Of a DNA stretch of 64,000 nt, positions 25,971 to 34,992 are shown piece after piece. The DNA comes from Acidobacteriota bacterium (GTDB taxonomy: Bacteria > Acidobacteriota > Vicinamibacteria > Vicinamibacterales > UBA8438). Each line of letters starts with the position of its first letter. Position 1 is the stretch's first letter. The stretch lies in NCBI GenBank assembly GCA_009838525.1, contig VXRJ01000034.1, positions 186,640 to 250,639 of the forward strand, given 5' to 3'. Both the position numbers and the translations under genes were made by a program. Under the pieces are notes generated by a model, which worked only from the letters and a program-made list of their open reading frames with translations, was not told where the DNA came from and searched no databases.

Positions 25971-27707
25971 TCATTCAGGCAGGGCGAAGACGAAGATGGC
26001 GTTCCCGGCTCTGGGGTTGCGCATCTCCGGCAGCAGATCGGTCGGAATGACACTGGTCCAGCTCGAACCGCCGAGCGGACCGCCGGCCCCGAACGCGATG
26101 TACTGCTTGCCGTCGACCGCATAGCTGATCGGGTAGCCGTTCGACATGGTGGAGAGCCGGCTCTGCCAGAGCTGATCGCCGGTCGCCGCGTCGTAGGCGA
26201 AGATGTAGCGTTCCCAGTCGCCGATGAAGACGAGGCCGCCGGCCGTGGTGAGCGTGGCGGTGTTGTACGGCGCGCGACGGCGGTGGTGCCAGAGCGTGTC
26301 GCCGGTCCGGATGTCCATGGCCCGGACCTCACCCAACTGATCGGGGGCGTCGGGATGGAAGTGGTTCTGCCGGCCCCGCACGCCGCCGGTGCCGCCGCCC
26401 CCGTCACGCCGCTCCACCGGACCGAACGCGGCGGTCTCGCACTGCAGGTTGATCGGGACGTAGAGCGCTGCGGTGTCCGGGTGGTAGGCCATCGCCCGCA
26501 ACGACTTGAAGCCACCCGTGCTCGGGCAGAAGAAGAGCTCCTCGCCGACGTCCACGACGACGCCGTCGCGGTAGGTGAGCTCACCCGTCTCGCGGTTCAG
26601 ATCCATCAGGTTCTGGTAGCCGAGGTCGGTCGCGTTGATGTAGTCGCCGGTTACGCGGTCGAGCTGCCAGAGAATCCCCAGCTTGCCCATGCTGTAGACC
26701 GAAGGCTGTCCGTCCACGTCGATCAGGATTCGCTCGAACGTCTCGTCCATGTCGTGGCTGTCGCCCGGGATGTGCTGGTAGTACCACTGCATCTCGCCGG
26801 TAGCCGGGTCGAGAGCCAGCGTCGAGTTGCTGTAGAGCGCATCGCCGTCGGTGCCGCGGGCGTCGCGCGTCCAGGGCTTCGCCTGCGACGTGCCGTAGTA
26901 GACGAGGCGGTTGACCGGGTCGTAGCTCCCCGGGATCCAGGCGTCGGCGCCGGCGCGGAACAGGAGCGGTAGGTCGCCCCACGAGTCGCCGCCCCGCTCG
27001 CCCGGGCGAGCGATGGTGGACGTTCGCCAGAGAATCTGTCCGGTCCGCCCGTCGACACCGACGATGTAGCAGGTGTCCTCGCGGAACCGCTCGCATCCCC
27101 GCAGGCCGGCAACGACGACGCCGTCCGCGACGACCGGGCCGCTCGAGAAGCCGTAGCCGTCATGGTCGGGGGCGACGTCGGTGTCCCACCGGACGGCGCC
27201 GGTGCGTGCGTCCAGGCCGACGATGTGCGCATCGACAGTGTTCAGCAGGATCAGGTCCTCGTAGATGGCTAGGCTCCGCATCTGCGCCGCCGGGCGGAGC
27301 CGCTCGTCCATTTCGCGGCGGTATTCCCAGATGAAGTCACCAGTGGCGGCGTCGAGCGCCTGCACGACGTTCCCGGGATTGGCGATGTACATCACGCCGT
27401 CACGGACGATCGGTGTCGTCTGCGAAACTCCCGGCTCGAGGCCCCAGGACCAGGCGAGTTGCAGGTCGCCGACGTTGTCGCGCGTAATCTCGTCGAGCGG
27501 GCTGTAGCCCCAGCCGTCGAGCGTGCGCCGCCAGTTGACCCAGTCGCCCGCGTCCGGGTTCTGCAGCACGGCATCGGTGACCGGTCGGACATCGGCCGCC
27601 TGCTGCGCCACGCCCGCCGTTCCCGCCGCGACCAGCGCCGCGCCGATGAGCAGGCCGAAGCGGAGGGGTGACCGGGTAGTACGTCGACGCGCGTTGGCAA
27701 ACGGCAT
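25971..27707 (-). CDS. secreted PQQ-dependent (quinoprotein) alcohol-dehydrogenase-like protein
   Basis: 578 residues from ATG 27707 with GGGAG six bases upstream; the longer frame above it is on non-coding sequence. A Sec signal (RFGLLIGAALVAAGTAGVAQQ) precedes the eight-bladed propeller family core: NWRRTLDGWGYSPLDEI, repeated A-x-D-x-x-TG-x-x-x-W blades (ALDAATGDFIWEY, GLDARTGAVRWDT, TLALDPATGEMQWYY) and a C-terminal GGLVFIGDWERYIFAYDAATG. Family members oxidise alcohols, sugars or aldehydes in the periplasm with PQQ and calcium. There is no CxxCH haem motif, so electrons must pass to a separate cytochrome or quinone. The vicinal Cys pair of methanol dehydrogenases was not seen. It stands alone, divergent from the epimerase gene. 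Confidence 0.88.
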   Translation of the reverse strand: MPFANARRRTTRSPLRFGLLIGAALVAAGTAGVAQQAADVRPVTDAVLQNPDAGDWVNWRRTLDGWGYSPLDEITRDNVGDLQLAWSWGLEPGVSQTTPIVRDGVMYIANPGNVVQALDAATGDFIWEYRREMDERLRPAAQMRSLAIYEDLILLNTVDAHIVGLDARTGAVRWDTDVAPDHDGYGFSSGPVVADGVVVAGLRGCERFREDTCYIVGVDGRTGQILWRTSTIARPGERGGDSWGDLPLLFRAGADAWIPGSYDPVNRLVYYGTSQAKPWTRDARGTDGDALYSNSTLALDPATGEMQWYYQHIPGDSHDMDETFERILIDVDGQPSVYSMGKLGILWQLDRVTGDYINATDLGYQNLMDLNRETGELTYRDGVVVDVGEELFFCPSTGGFKSLRAMAYHPDTAALYVPINLQCETAAFGPVERRDGGGGTGGVRGRQNHFHPDAPDQLGEVRAMDIRTGDTLWHHRRRAPYNTATLTTAGGLVFIGDWERYIFAYDAATGDQLWQSRLSTMSNGYPISYAVDGKQYIAFGAGGPLGGSSWTSVIPTDLLPEMRNPRAGNAIFVFALPE

Positions 27708-27849
27708 GTGAGTCTCCCTGTGCCTCACGATACTACAGGCCTGCCGGTTTGGTGATTCAATGGGAGGCACAGGAGCGCCTTCGGCACGCGAAGCGTCGCG
27801 CCGCCAGGCGCGCGACCATCGCGAGAGCGCCGGCGCCGGGAGGAAGTGG

Positions 27850-28716
27850 ATGACGGTCTTGCTTACAGGAGGGACGGGATTCATCGGGTCGCGCCTGAAG
27901 ACGCGGCTCGAGGAGCTGGGACACACGGTCCGTGTCGTGAGCCGCGGCCCGGGCGGCGACGTCACCTGGGATCCGGACGCCATTCGCGAGGCGGTAAGTG
28001 CGAGCGACGCGGTCCTCCACCTGGCTGGCGAGAACGTGATCGGCCGGCGGTGGACCGCTCGCCAGAAGGAGCGGTTACGCGAGAGCCGGGTGGACACCAC
28101 GCAGCTTCTGGCCCAGGCGGTCGCCGACGCCGGGCCCGCCGTGTTCGTCACGGCGTCGGCAATCGGCTACTACGGCTTCAGTACCTTCCGCCGGTTCACG
28201 GAGCGCGATGGCGCGGGCGACGATTTTCTGGCCCAGCTCAGCGTCGAATGGGAGGCGGCGCGGCAACCCGCAATCGACGCCGGGGTACGGACCGCGACGA
28301 TCCGGATCGGCGTCGTGCAGCATCCGGGCGGCGGGGCGCTGGGGAAGATGTTGCTGCCCTTCCGGCTGGGTGTCGGCGGACCGGTCGGGAGCGGGGAGCA
28401 GTGGATCTCCTGGATCCACATGGACGATCTGCTGGCGATGTTCGAATGGGCGATCGCGAACGATCAGGTTAGCGGCGTCTACAACGGCACGGCGCCGAAT
28501 CCCGCGACGAACCTGGCGTTCTCGAGGGCGCTCGGACGCGTGTTGCGCCGCCCGGCCATCCTGCCCGCGCCGTCGTTTGCGCTGCGTCTCGCGCTGGGTG
28601 AGGCGGCGGAGCTGCTGGTACAGGGGCAGCATGTGCTGCCCGAACGCGCGCTGGCGGAGGGATTCGAGTTCCGGTTCCCGGAGGTTGAGCCAGCCCTGCG
28701 GGACCTGCTGTCGTAG
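27850..28716 (+). CDS. NAD(P)-binding epimerase of the TIGR01777/YfcH family
   Basis: 288 residues from ATG 27850, preceded by AGGAAG. The Rossmann start TVLLTGGTGFIGSRL, the family motif VLHLAGENVIGRRWTARQK, SAIGYYG and SWIHMDDL are diagnostic of this extended short-chain dehydrogenase group (SDR39U1 in animals). The C-terminal DUF1731-like tail (GQHVLPERALAEGFEFRFPEVEPALRDLL, positions about 255-285) is complete. The nucleotide-sugar or other substrate is not established for the family. Length is normal. It is followed 34 bases later by the nuclease-like gene, but the two are not obviously related functionally. Confidence 0.92.
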   Translation: MTVLLTGGTGFIGSRLKTRLEELGHTVRVVSRGPGGDVTWDPDAIREAVSASDAVLHLAGENVIGRRWTARQKERLRESRVDTTQLLAQAVADAGPAVFVTASAIGYYGFSTFRRFTERDGAGDDFLAQLSVEWEAARQPAIDAGVRTATIRIGVVQHPGGGALGKMLLPFRLGVGGPVGSGEQWISWIHMDDLLAMFEWAIANDQVSGVYNGTAPNPATNLAFSRALGRVLRRPAILPAPSFALRLALGEAAELLVQGQHVLPERALAEGFEFRFPEVEPALRDLLS

Positions 28717-28750
28717 TCTGAAGGTCTTCGGAGGCGCCGGTCTACGTCCC

Positions 28751-29974
28751 ATGGAAGCCCACGGAAGTCTGCTACGGCTCACTCGGAAGAACGGCGCGCC
28801 AGCTCAGCTTCTGCGGCGTATTCCTCTTGGTGCCTCCAGCGACAGCGGGGGAGTTGACGAGTCGTTCCTACAGGACTTGCTCTACCGGTACCCGCAGACG
28901 CTGCCAATCGCCGCCATCGATGCAGCGTACGCCGACCCCGTCCCAATCTGCCGCGAACTATCCACGCGAGCCGGCCGCGTGGACGCGCTATATGTCAACG
29001 CTCTCGGCAGGTTGACCCTCGCCGAATTCAAGCTGTGGCGCAACCCTCAGGCGCGCCGCGAAGTGATAGGCCAAATCCTCGACTACACGAAGGAACTTGC
29101 CTCGTGGAGGTACGAAGACCTGCAGCGCGAAGTGTCTAAGGCCCTCGGGACTGACGGGAACACTCTCTACGAACTGGTGAGCAAGCACGAGCCGGGATTG
29201 AATGAGGCCGATTTCGTAGACAACGTGACACGGCACCTGAAGCGTGGCGAGTTCCTGTTGCTGATCATCGGTGACGGCATCCGTGAAGGCGTGGAGAACA
29301 TCGTGGACTTCGTCCAGCGCTACACGGGCTTGCACTTCAATCTGGCTCTGGTGGAGGCCGCTCTGTACCGTGACGGCACCGATCACCTCGTCGTCCAGCC
29401 CCGCGTTCTTGCCCGGACCGAAATAGTGCACCGAATCGTCATCGACGAGGCAACCGGCCGTCGCGTCGGTCCAGATCCGGATCCCGATCCTCTCCCCTAT
29501 GAAGAGCAGAATCTCCAGTTCTGGACCAGGATGCTAGAGGGTTACGCGTTCAAGGCCGTTGACGTGGAGGTCCCGGCGCCGAGCAAGGAATCGACAATCT
29601 ACCTGAAGGTGCCGAATTCCGGTTTCGGCGATTGGGGTCTCTCATTCGGCGCATACCTGTACCGTAAGTCGCCGACGATTGGTTGCTACGTTACCTGCCG
29701 CAAGGACATTCCTTCTGCCGTTCGCGTATACAAGGAACTTGAGACGTTGTTCGAGGAGTTCCGACAGGAGATTGGGAGCGATCTGATTCGGTGGGGCAAC
29801 AGCGCGGGCCGCCCGAGAATTGGATTCAGGCGCAACACCGGGTTGGCTTTTCTGGCGGCAAGTGAGGACCCTGCCAGCCTCGACGATGCCGTCGCGTGGA
29901 TGCGAGAACATCTGGACCGCCTCGTTACGGGTCTCTATCCGCGCTTGCAGCATATGCTCTCCGGGAGGAGTTGA
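28751..29974 (+). CDS. PD-(D/E)XK nuclease-superfamily protein of unknown role
   Basis: 407 residues from ATG 28751; no strong ribosome-binding site is seen. The N-terminal third carries a PD-(D/E)XK-like core: D in RVDALYVNALG, then L-A-E-F-K in LTLAEFKLWRNPQ, followed by REVIGQILDYTKEL, an arrangement typical of restriction-endonuclease-like folds. The C-terminal half (YLKVPNSGFGDWGLSFGAYL, GCYVTCRKDIPSAVRVYKEL) resembles the DUF4268 domain often joined to such nucleases. GC content and codon use are lower than in neighbours, consistent with transfer. A role in DNA defence or repair is possible but not shown, and no partner methylase is adjacent. Confidence 0.7.
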   Translation: MEAHGSLLRLTRKNGAPAQLLRRIPLGASSDSGGVDESFLQDLLYRYPQTLPIAAIDAAYADPVPICRELSTRAGRVDALYVNALGRLTLAEFKLWRNPQARREVIGQILDYTKELASWRYEDLQREVSKALGTDGNTLYELVSKHEPGLNEADFVDNVTRHLKRGEFLLLIIGDGIREGVENIVDFVQRYTGLHFNLALVEAALYRDGTDHLVVQPRVLARTEIVHRIVIDEATGRRVGPDPDPDPLPYEEQNLQFWTRMLEGYAFKAVDVEVPAPSKESTIYLKVPNSGFGDWGLSFGAYLYRKSPTIGCYVTCRKDIPSAVRVYKELETLFEEFRQEIGSDLIRWGNSAGRPRIGFRRNTGLAFLAASEDPASLDDAVAWMREHLDRLVTGLYPRLQHMLSGRS

Positions 29975-30035
29975 CGCAACGTATCCAGTAGGGCAGTGCC
30001 GCCCTCGAATACTGCTTGACCGCTTCAACGCTCAG

Positions 30036-30554
30036 CTACGGGTAGATGATGAACTCGAGCAGGTTACCGTCCGGGTCGCGGATATAGCGGCTGGTGCCGG
30101 TGTCGAGGCCACCGTTGCGGCCGCCCTGGCGAGGCGCCGGACCTTCGATTACGACGGCGCCCACCCGTTCGAGCGCCTGCTCCAGCGCGGCGGCGCTCCC
30201 GCCCCAGACGAAGCAGAAGTCGCCGCACGGCGGCACCGCCTCCGGCGCGCGCAGCGTGAACGTGCCGCTCTCCCAGATCTCGGGGCGATGGAAGTTGATC
30301 TTGCTATCGCCGAAGTGGACCGAGACGATCCGTTCGCCTTCCATCAGCTCGAAACCCAGCCCGCGGTAGAAGTCGACCATCGCCGCAGTGTTCCGCATCG
30401 GCACCGCGACATGATCGAACCGGACGAGATCGGGCGATGCCTGCGCGGTAACAGTGCGCCCGGCGGCCCCCAGTCCCGCCCCGGTGGCGGCGAGCGCCGC
30501 GCTGGCGCGCGCCGTCTGCTTCAGGAACCGCCGTCTGTCTTGCGTCGTGCCCAT
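30036..30554 (-). CDS. Tat-exported VOC (glyoxalase/bleomycin-resistance fold) protein
   Basis: 172 residues. The N-terminus has a twin-arginine signal (DRRRFLKQTARASAALAAT) ending near AQASP. The mature part is one VOC domain: VRFDHVAVPMRNTAAMVDFY opens the first beta-alpha-beta module, and the second ends RYIRDPDGNLLEFIIYP with the usual metal-ligand Glu. First-module metal ligand His is in FDHVAV. VOC proteins bind or convert small molecules using a metal; export through Tat suggests cofactor-loaded folding in the cytoplasm. The substrate is unknown. It shares orientation with the 30613 gene, about 60 bases upstream of it, so the two may be co-transcribed. Confidence 0.85.
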   Translation of the reverse strand: MGTTQDRRRFLKQTARASAALAATGAGLGAAGRTVTAQASPDLVRFDHVAVPMRNTAAMVDFYRGLGFELMEGERIVSVHFGDSKINFHRPEIWESGTFTLRAPEAVPPCGDFCFVWGGSAAALEQALERVGAVVIEGPAPRQGGRNGGLDTGTSRYIRDPDGNLLEFIIYP

Positions 30555-30612
30555 GGTCCCTCCGTCCGGCGGCGCCGGACGCCTCCGTGCGCCCTTGTGG
30601 GCGCGCCTGTCG

Positions 30613-31305
30613 TTAGTCCATCCGGCGCATCTCGAGCGCCGAACCGCCCTGATGCAACACCAGCGCCTCGATCTGCCCGCCGCTGACGCGGAACGAGATG
30701 CGCGCGTTGCTGTCGCGGTAGAAGAAATCGGTTTCGGATTCGGGAAAGATCGCCACCGCTTCCTGGTCGGTCAACTGCGCCAGCAGGTGGTCGCCATCGC
30801 GGGTGATGGTGATAGCGAAGCCGGGCTGCTCCTCGTACTGGCCGACGTAGCGCTCAAGCGTCGCCTTGGGCAGCGCGGCGGCCGGACGGGTAGCGGGGTC
30901 GATCCCGACATCCGACGCAATGCGGTCGGCGCGCCGGCCGAACCCCTGCTGCTCGAAGATCAGGTGATCCACTTCCCGCGTGTCCTGGCGGATGCCGAAC
31001 CGGATGCGAAGGCCTGACTCTACTTCGATGAACTCGGTCTCGGACCTGGGGATCAGCAGCCGCTGTCCCCGGGTGGGCGCCCGGACGTAGAGCCGGTCCC
31101 GGTCGACGAGGATGGTGAGGACGTAGTGCTCCGACAGCGCGTACTGGCCGACGTAGCGCTCCAGCAGCAGCGGGTCGACGTGGATCGCCTGCGCCCGGGC
31201 GACCGCCGGCAAACAGAGGGCGAACGCGACGGCCACCAGGACTGCCACCACGACTGCCGTCGTTACGGCACGACCCTTATTAAGCAATGGAGCCATATAT
31301 GACAA
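30613..31305 (-). CDS. secreted protein with two DUF3471-like domains
   Basis: 230 residues if the TTG at 31305 is used (GAGAGG lies six bases upstream). ATG 31296 is the alternative, without a ribosome-binding site. A signal peptide (AVTTAVVVAVLVAVAFALCLPAVARAQ region) leads into two copies of the short domain beginning LLERYVGQYALSE and TLERYVGQYEEQP, each about 75-80 residues, the DUF3471 pattern often attached to serine hydrolases of the beta-lactamase/transpeptidase type. Here it stands without a catalytic domain, so a ligand-binding periplasmic role is more likely than enzymatic activity. It ends LVLHQGGSALEMRRMD as typical copies do. Confidence 0.78.
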   Translation of the reverse strand: MSYMAPLLNKGRAVTTAVVVAVLVAVAFALCLPAVARAQAIHVDPLLLERYVGQYALSEHYVLTILVDRDRLYVRAPTRGQRLLIPRSETEFIEVESGLRIRFGIRQDTREVDHLIFEQQGFGRRADRIASDVGIDPATRPAAALPKATLERYVGQYEEQPGFAITITRDGDHLLAQLTDQEAVAIFPESETDFFYRDSNARISFRVSGGQIEALVLHQGGSALEMRRMD

Positions 31306-31382
31306 TATGAGCCTCTCGACGCCGCCGCCAGTATTAAATAACTAAGCCCTATGTTTAATGCTCCCCGGCGTTTGTGCGCGCG

Positions 31383-34300
31383 TCAGTACCGGAAGAGGTA
31401 CGACAACTTCCCGAAGACCGCGCGGTTGGTTCGCTCGAACCGATCGTGCGGGAACCGCAGCTCGTCGATCAGCCGCCCCTGCCGGTAGCGATCATCGTAG
31501 CCCAGGTACGCGACCGTCCCGGCGTTGATGCGATAGGTGAACAGAACGTTGTTGCCGAGGGTGCGGGCCAGCGTGTTGTGCTCGGCGATGTACCGGACCA
31601 GCATCCGCGTCGTGAACTGGTACGTGCTCCGGAACCGGTAGATCTGCACGTTGTAGACGTCCGTCCCCGCGAGCGGATTGAAGAACTTGTTGTAGATGCC
31701 GGTCAGTTCCGCCCGCCAGCGTGATGTAGGGCGGCCGGAGATCAGGAAGTTCGCTGACGTGAGGCGGCCGCGGTACGGGCTCGTCTCGTCGTAGAAGATG
31801 CCGTCACCGACGTTGAAGCCGCCGACCACGGAGAGCAGGCGGGCGCTGATGACGCCGAATGCGCCGTATCCCGTCTTCCGGAAGTCGACTTCGCCGAAAC
31901 GCTCGAGGTCGCGGTTGGCGTTGGCCGTGATCGAGATGTTCCGCTGGAACGAGAAGCTCGTCGTGGTCTGGATCTGCTCGTCCTGGAGGACGCCCGAGTG
32001 GTCGAACAGCCGGAGGTAGGTGAGGGACGGCCCCCACGTGATGAGCGTCGACTCGGGCCACCAGCGGTAGCTCACGGTCGTGCTCGCCTGCCGCAGGTTC
32101 ACGCGCGGCAGGAAACCGGTCTGCGTCCAGAAGTCGGGGTCGATGTCGCTGTACGAAGCGTTGTAGCCGAAGTTCCGGCCCTGCCGGATGAAGTCCGCCT
32201 CGAACGCGGGGGCCGTCGTCTCGCCGAATTCCCGATCGCGCGTCGATGAGTTGACGGCGAGAAAACTGAACCGGTGGGTCCGGCCCAGGCGGAACCGGCC
32301 GTCGATCCCGCCGACGCGGTTGTAGTCGTCGCCGAACTGGCGCGACGTCATGATGGCGCCGAGATACGACTCCGGGTAGAGGTCGTAACGCGCCCGGCCC
32401 ACCACCGTCTGCGCCGTCGTGCCGTACCGCGGATCGCCGGCGTCATCGAGCCGGCCCGCCGCTTCGTCATCCGCGACGACCACGCCGAGGGTCGTGTTCC
32501 CCACCTTGCCGGTCAGCTTCCCGCCGAAGCGGGGATCGACGACGGTGCGCGTGTGCATCAGGTTGAGCGTCGTCGCGGTCTGGAAGATCTCCTGTCCTTC
32601 CAGGAAGAATGGACGCTGCTCCGGATAGAAGAGGGCGAAGCGCTGGTTCGTTTCGATCTGCGGCTGATCCGACTCGATCTGCGAGAAGTCCGGGTTGTAG
32701 GTGAAGTCGGCGGTCAGGTTGGGGGTGAGCCCGTACTTGACGCTGACGCCCAGGTCGCCGAACGGATCCGGGACGTTGAATGCGCCGGTGTTCGTGTCGA
32801 GCGAGCCCAACTGGGCGCCGGTCAGTTCCGGCAGGATCTCCAGGTTGCGGCTCCGCGACAGCTCGCGCAGGCCGTCCAGGATGCCGAACTGCGTGAGCTG
32901 CCCGGCGACGCCGCGCGAGATCGGCGACCACGCCTGCGCCTCGGACTTGCCCCGGATGACACGCGTTATCTGAAAGCCCCACCGGTGGGTCTCTGCGGCG
33001 GCGCGCTGGGGGTAGCGGAGGCTCTTGAACGGGATTGCCATCTCCGCCGTCCAGCCGTCCTCGACCACGCGGCCGCTGGTCGTGAAGAGCGCGTTCCACG
33101 AATCGTCTCCCCGGATGCCGAACTGGCCCGAGTTGCTCAACCCGCTCCCGCCGCTGCTGCGGGAGGTGCCGCTCGCGCTGCGGCTCGACGAACGCGACAT
33201 CATGCTGCGGCTGCGCGACGCGCCGCGGCTCCCGTCCGCGTTGACGAGCGAATCGCTCTGCACGCCGTAGCCGTTCACCTCGAACTGATACGCGCGCTGC
33301 TGATCGAGGAACGGATCGAAGAGGATGGCCATCCGGTCGTCGCCGCGTATCTCGTCGCGGTCGGCCCGGTTGGCGCGCATCATTCCCGGGTCGGAGTAGT
33401 GGGCGTAGAAGGCGAAGTAGAGGTTGTCGCGGTCATACGCCATCCACACCTCGGTCTCTTCCGTGCCCGGCGCGCCTTCGATGGGCGCCACCTGCACGAA
33501 TTCCGTGATGTGGGTGGCCGTCTCCCAGACGGAATCGTCCAGGCGGCCGTCGATTTGGGGCGCCTGCGCGGCGAATCCGATGGTGGCTGCCCGCTGGACG
33601 TTCGGGGCTGCCGCGAAGCCGCCGAGGCCGCCGCCGGAGCGCGTTCGGCCCGCCGTCCGCTGCCTGTCGCGCCCGGCCTGGTTCCCGCCATCGCCGCTCC
33701 CCGTCCCGCGGTTGCCGGGCGCCCCGGGCAGCTCCAGGACCCCCGTGACGGCGTTTCCGTCCCGTTCGGCGAAGCCTTCCCCTTCGGCCGGAGGCGCGGT
33801 GGCGCGCCGGCCGCCGCCGCCCAGCGCGCCGGGCGGCCGAGATCGAATGGCGCCGCCGCCGCGACCGACCGGGGCGCTGCCGCGCTCCGCCGGCGTCTCG
33901 CCGCGCGCTCTCGGGGCGTCGCGCCGTTCGGCGACGACGTTCCCCCCGCCGGGCAAGAGTTCCCCGATCCGCGTGGCGAGCTCGTCCTGGGCCTGGAACA
34001 GGTCGTCCAGCGGCGCGTCGATCTTCGCCGTCCCGTGCACGATACCCGCCGCGACGTCGAACAGGCGTGCCGTGATGCGGATTTCGCCGCCGAGCAACTG
34101 GTAGCCCCCCAGGACCAGCCACCGCGCGCCGAGAACCCGGCTGGCGGCCACCGCCGCGTCCTCGGGCGGGGGGGGCGACGCGGCCGGGTCGAGCGCGTTC
34201 CGCAACGCGGCATCGTCGGCCACCGTAACGCCCAGTCCCCAGAGATCGGTAGCGAGTGCTTCCGTGATGCCGTCGCTGATCCAGTCGTCCGCCGGCTCCT

Positions 34301-34454
34301 GACTGACGTTCGCGAAGGGGGCGATGGCGACGGGGCCCGGTGTCTGCGCCCCGGCCGGCGCGCCGGCGCAGACGACCAGCCATACGCACGCTACCGTCGC
34401 GAGCCGCCGCAGGTATCGCGGCGCGCACGACCGCCGCCCTTCTCCGTCCTTCAT
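31383..34454 (-). CDS. DUF5916 outer-membrane protein with FlgO/TolB-like N-terminal domain
   Basis: 1023 residues from ATG 34454 (a GTG at 34463 is alternative). After a signal peptide (VACVWLVVCAGAPAGAQ) comes a domain of about 150 residues (VAIAPFANVSQEPADDWISD, TARLFDVAAGIVHG) like the FlgO/TolB-type lipoprotein domain, then a Gly/Arg/Pro-rich linker (about 180-290), a CBM9-like sugar-binding fold (PQIDGRLDDSVWETA) and a C-terminal DUF5916 barrel ending KLSYLFRY. An unusual Ser/Arg/Gly-rich insertion (SRGASRSRSMMSRSSSRSAS and on, about residues 410-450) interrupts the region just before GDDSWNALF. The DUF5916 group is thought to act in outer-membrane glycan handling, though this is not proven. 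No neighbour clarifies the substrate. Confidence 0.85.
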   Translation of the reverse strand: MKDGEGRRSCAPRYLRRLATVACVWLVVCAGAPAGAQTPGPVAIAPFANVSQEPADDWISDGITEALATDLWGLGVTVADDAALRNALDPAASPPPPEDAAVAASRVLGARWLVLGGYQLLGGEIRITARLFDVAAGIVHGTAKIDAPLDDLFQAQDELATRIGELLPGGGNVVAERRDAPRARGETPAERGSAPVGRGGGAIRSRPPGALGGGGRRATAPPAEGEGFAERDGNAVTGVLELPGAPGNRGTGSGDGGNQAGRDRQRTAGRTRSGGGLGGFAAAPNVQRAATIGFAAQAPQIDGRLDDSVWETATHITEFVQVAPIEGAPGTEETEVWMAYDRDNLYFAFYAHYSDPGMMRANRADRDEIRGDDRMAILFDPFLDQQRAYQFEVNGYGVQSDSLVNADGSRGASRSRSMMSRSSSRSASGTSRSSGGSGLSNSGQFGIRGDDSWNALFTTSGRVVEDGWTAEMAIPFKSLRYPQRAAAETHRWGFQITRVIRGKSEAQAWSPISRGVAGQLTQFGILDGLRELSRSRNLEILPELTGAQLGSLDTNTGAFNVPDPFGDLGVSVKYGLTPNLTADFTYNPDFSQIESDQPQIETNQRFALFYPEQRPFFLEGQEIFQTATTLNLMHTRTVVDPRFGGKLTGKVGNTTLGVVVADDEAAGRLDDAGDPRYGTTAQTVVGRARYDLYPESYLGAIMTSRQFGDDYNRVGGIDGRFRLGRTHRFSFLAVNSSTRDREFGETTAPAFEADFIRQGRNFGYNASYSDIDPDFWTQTGFLPRVNLRQASTTVSYRWWPESTLITWGPSLTYLRLFDHSGVLQDEQIQTTTSFSFQRNISITANANRDLERFGEVDFRKTGYGAFGVISARLLSVVGGFNVGDGIFYDETSPYRGRLTSANFLISGRPTSRWRAELTGIYNKFFNPLAGTDVYNVQIYRFRSTYQFTTRMLVRYIAEHNTLARTLGNNVLFTYRINAGTVAYLGYDDRYRQGRLIDELRFPHDRFERTNRAVFGKLSYLFRY

Positions 34455-34509
34455 GGAAGCCACTAATCATACGGCAACCGCCGTTTCGGGCGGCGCTACA
34501 ATACGTTCG

Positions 34510-34992
34510 ATGGCACTCCCCTGGGCGGCGCGCGCCGCGGCCCTGGCTCTGGTGTTGGTCGTTGCCGCGCCGACCGCCGGCGCGATCCAGACCGACACGT
34601 GGGAGCCGCTCGTCACCACGCGCGGGACCCGTGCGTTCGACGTCGAGTACGAGCTCTGGTACTACGTCAATGTCGTCTTCGAGTCCGAGGTCGAGGCGAC
34701 GGCGGACGGCTACGAGTACCGTTATCGGCTCACCAACAAGGGCGACACGCAGGTGCGCGTGGAGTGGCGCAGCCTCGAGGAGAGCGCGTTCCTCGACCAG
34801 GTGGACAGCGTCGAGGAACTGCGGATGGGGCTCATCGAGCCGGGCGCCGTCACCAACTGGCTGGTCCTGACCAGCAGCGCGCCTCCCGAAGTGGTCGAGC
34901 GCCCGGCCCGCATGTTCGGCAGCGCGCCGTCCGGCAACGAGGCGGTGCAGTTCGCCGGCCCCGCGCCCGCCTACGTCCCGGCGGCGGAGTAA
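34510..34992 (+). CDS. small secreted hypothetical protein
   Basis: 160 residues from ATG 34510. A signal peptide (MALPWAARAAALALVLVVAA, cleavage near AGA-IQT) is followed by a beta-rich domain (FDVEYELWYYVNVVFESEVE, YRYRLTNKGDTQVRVEWRS) resembling an immunoglobulin-like fold for cell-surface or periplasmic use. No known family was recognised. Its 3' end overlaps that of the convergent tannase gene by 22 bases, so the final residues of both are encoded by the same DNA. The upstream gap of 55 bases to the divergent DUF5916 gene must hold both promoters. Confidence 0.7.
   Translation: MALPWAARAAALALVLVVAAPTAGAIQTDTWEPLVTTRGTRAFDVEYELWYYVNVVFESEVEATADGYEYRYRLTNKGDTQVRVEWRSLEESAFLDQVDSVEELRMGLIEPGAVTNWLVLTSSAPPEVVERPARMFGSAPSGNEAVQFAGPAPAYVPAAE

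Noticed and set aside
32274-34466. 730-codon plus-strand open frame
   Set aside because: Opposite-strand shadow of the DUF5916 gene.
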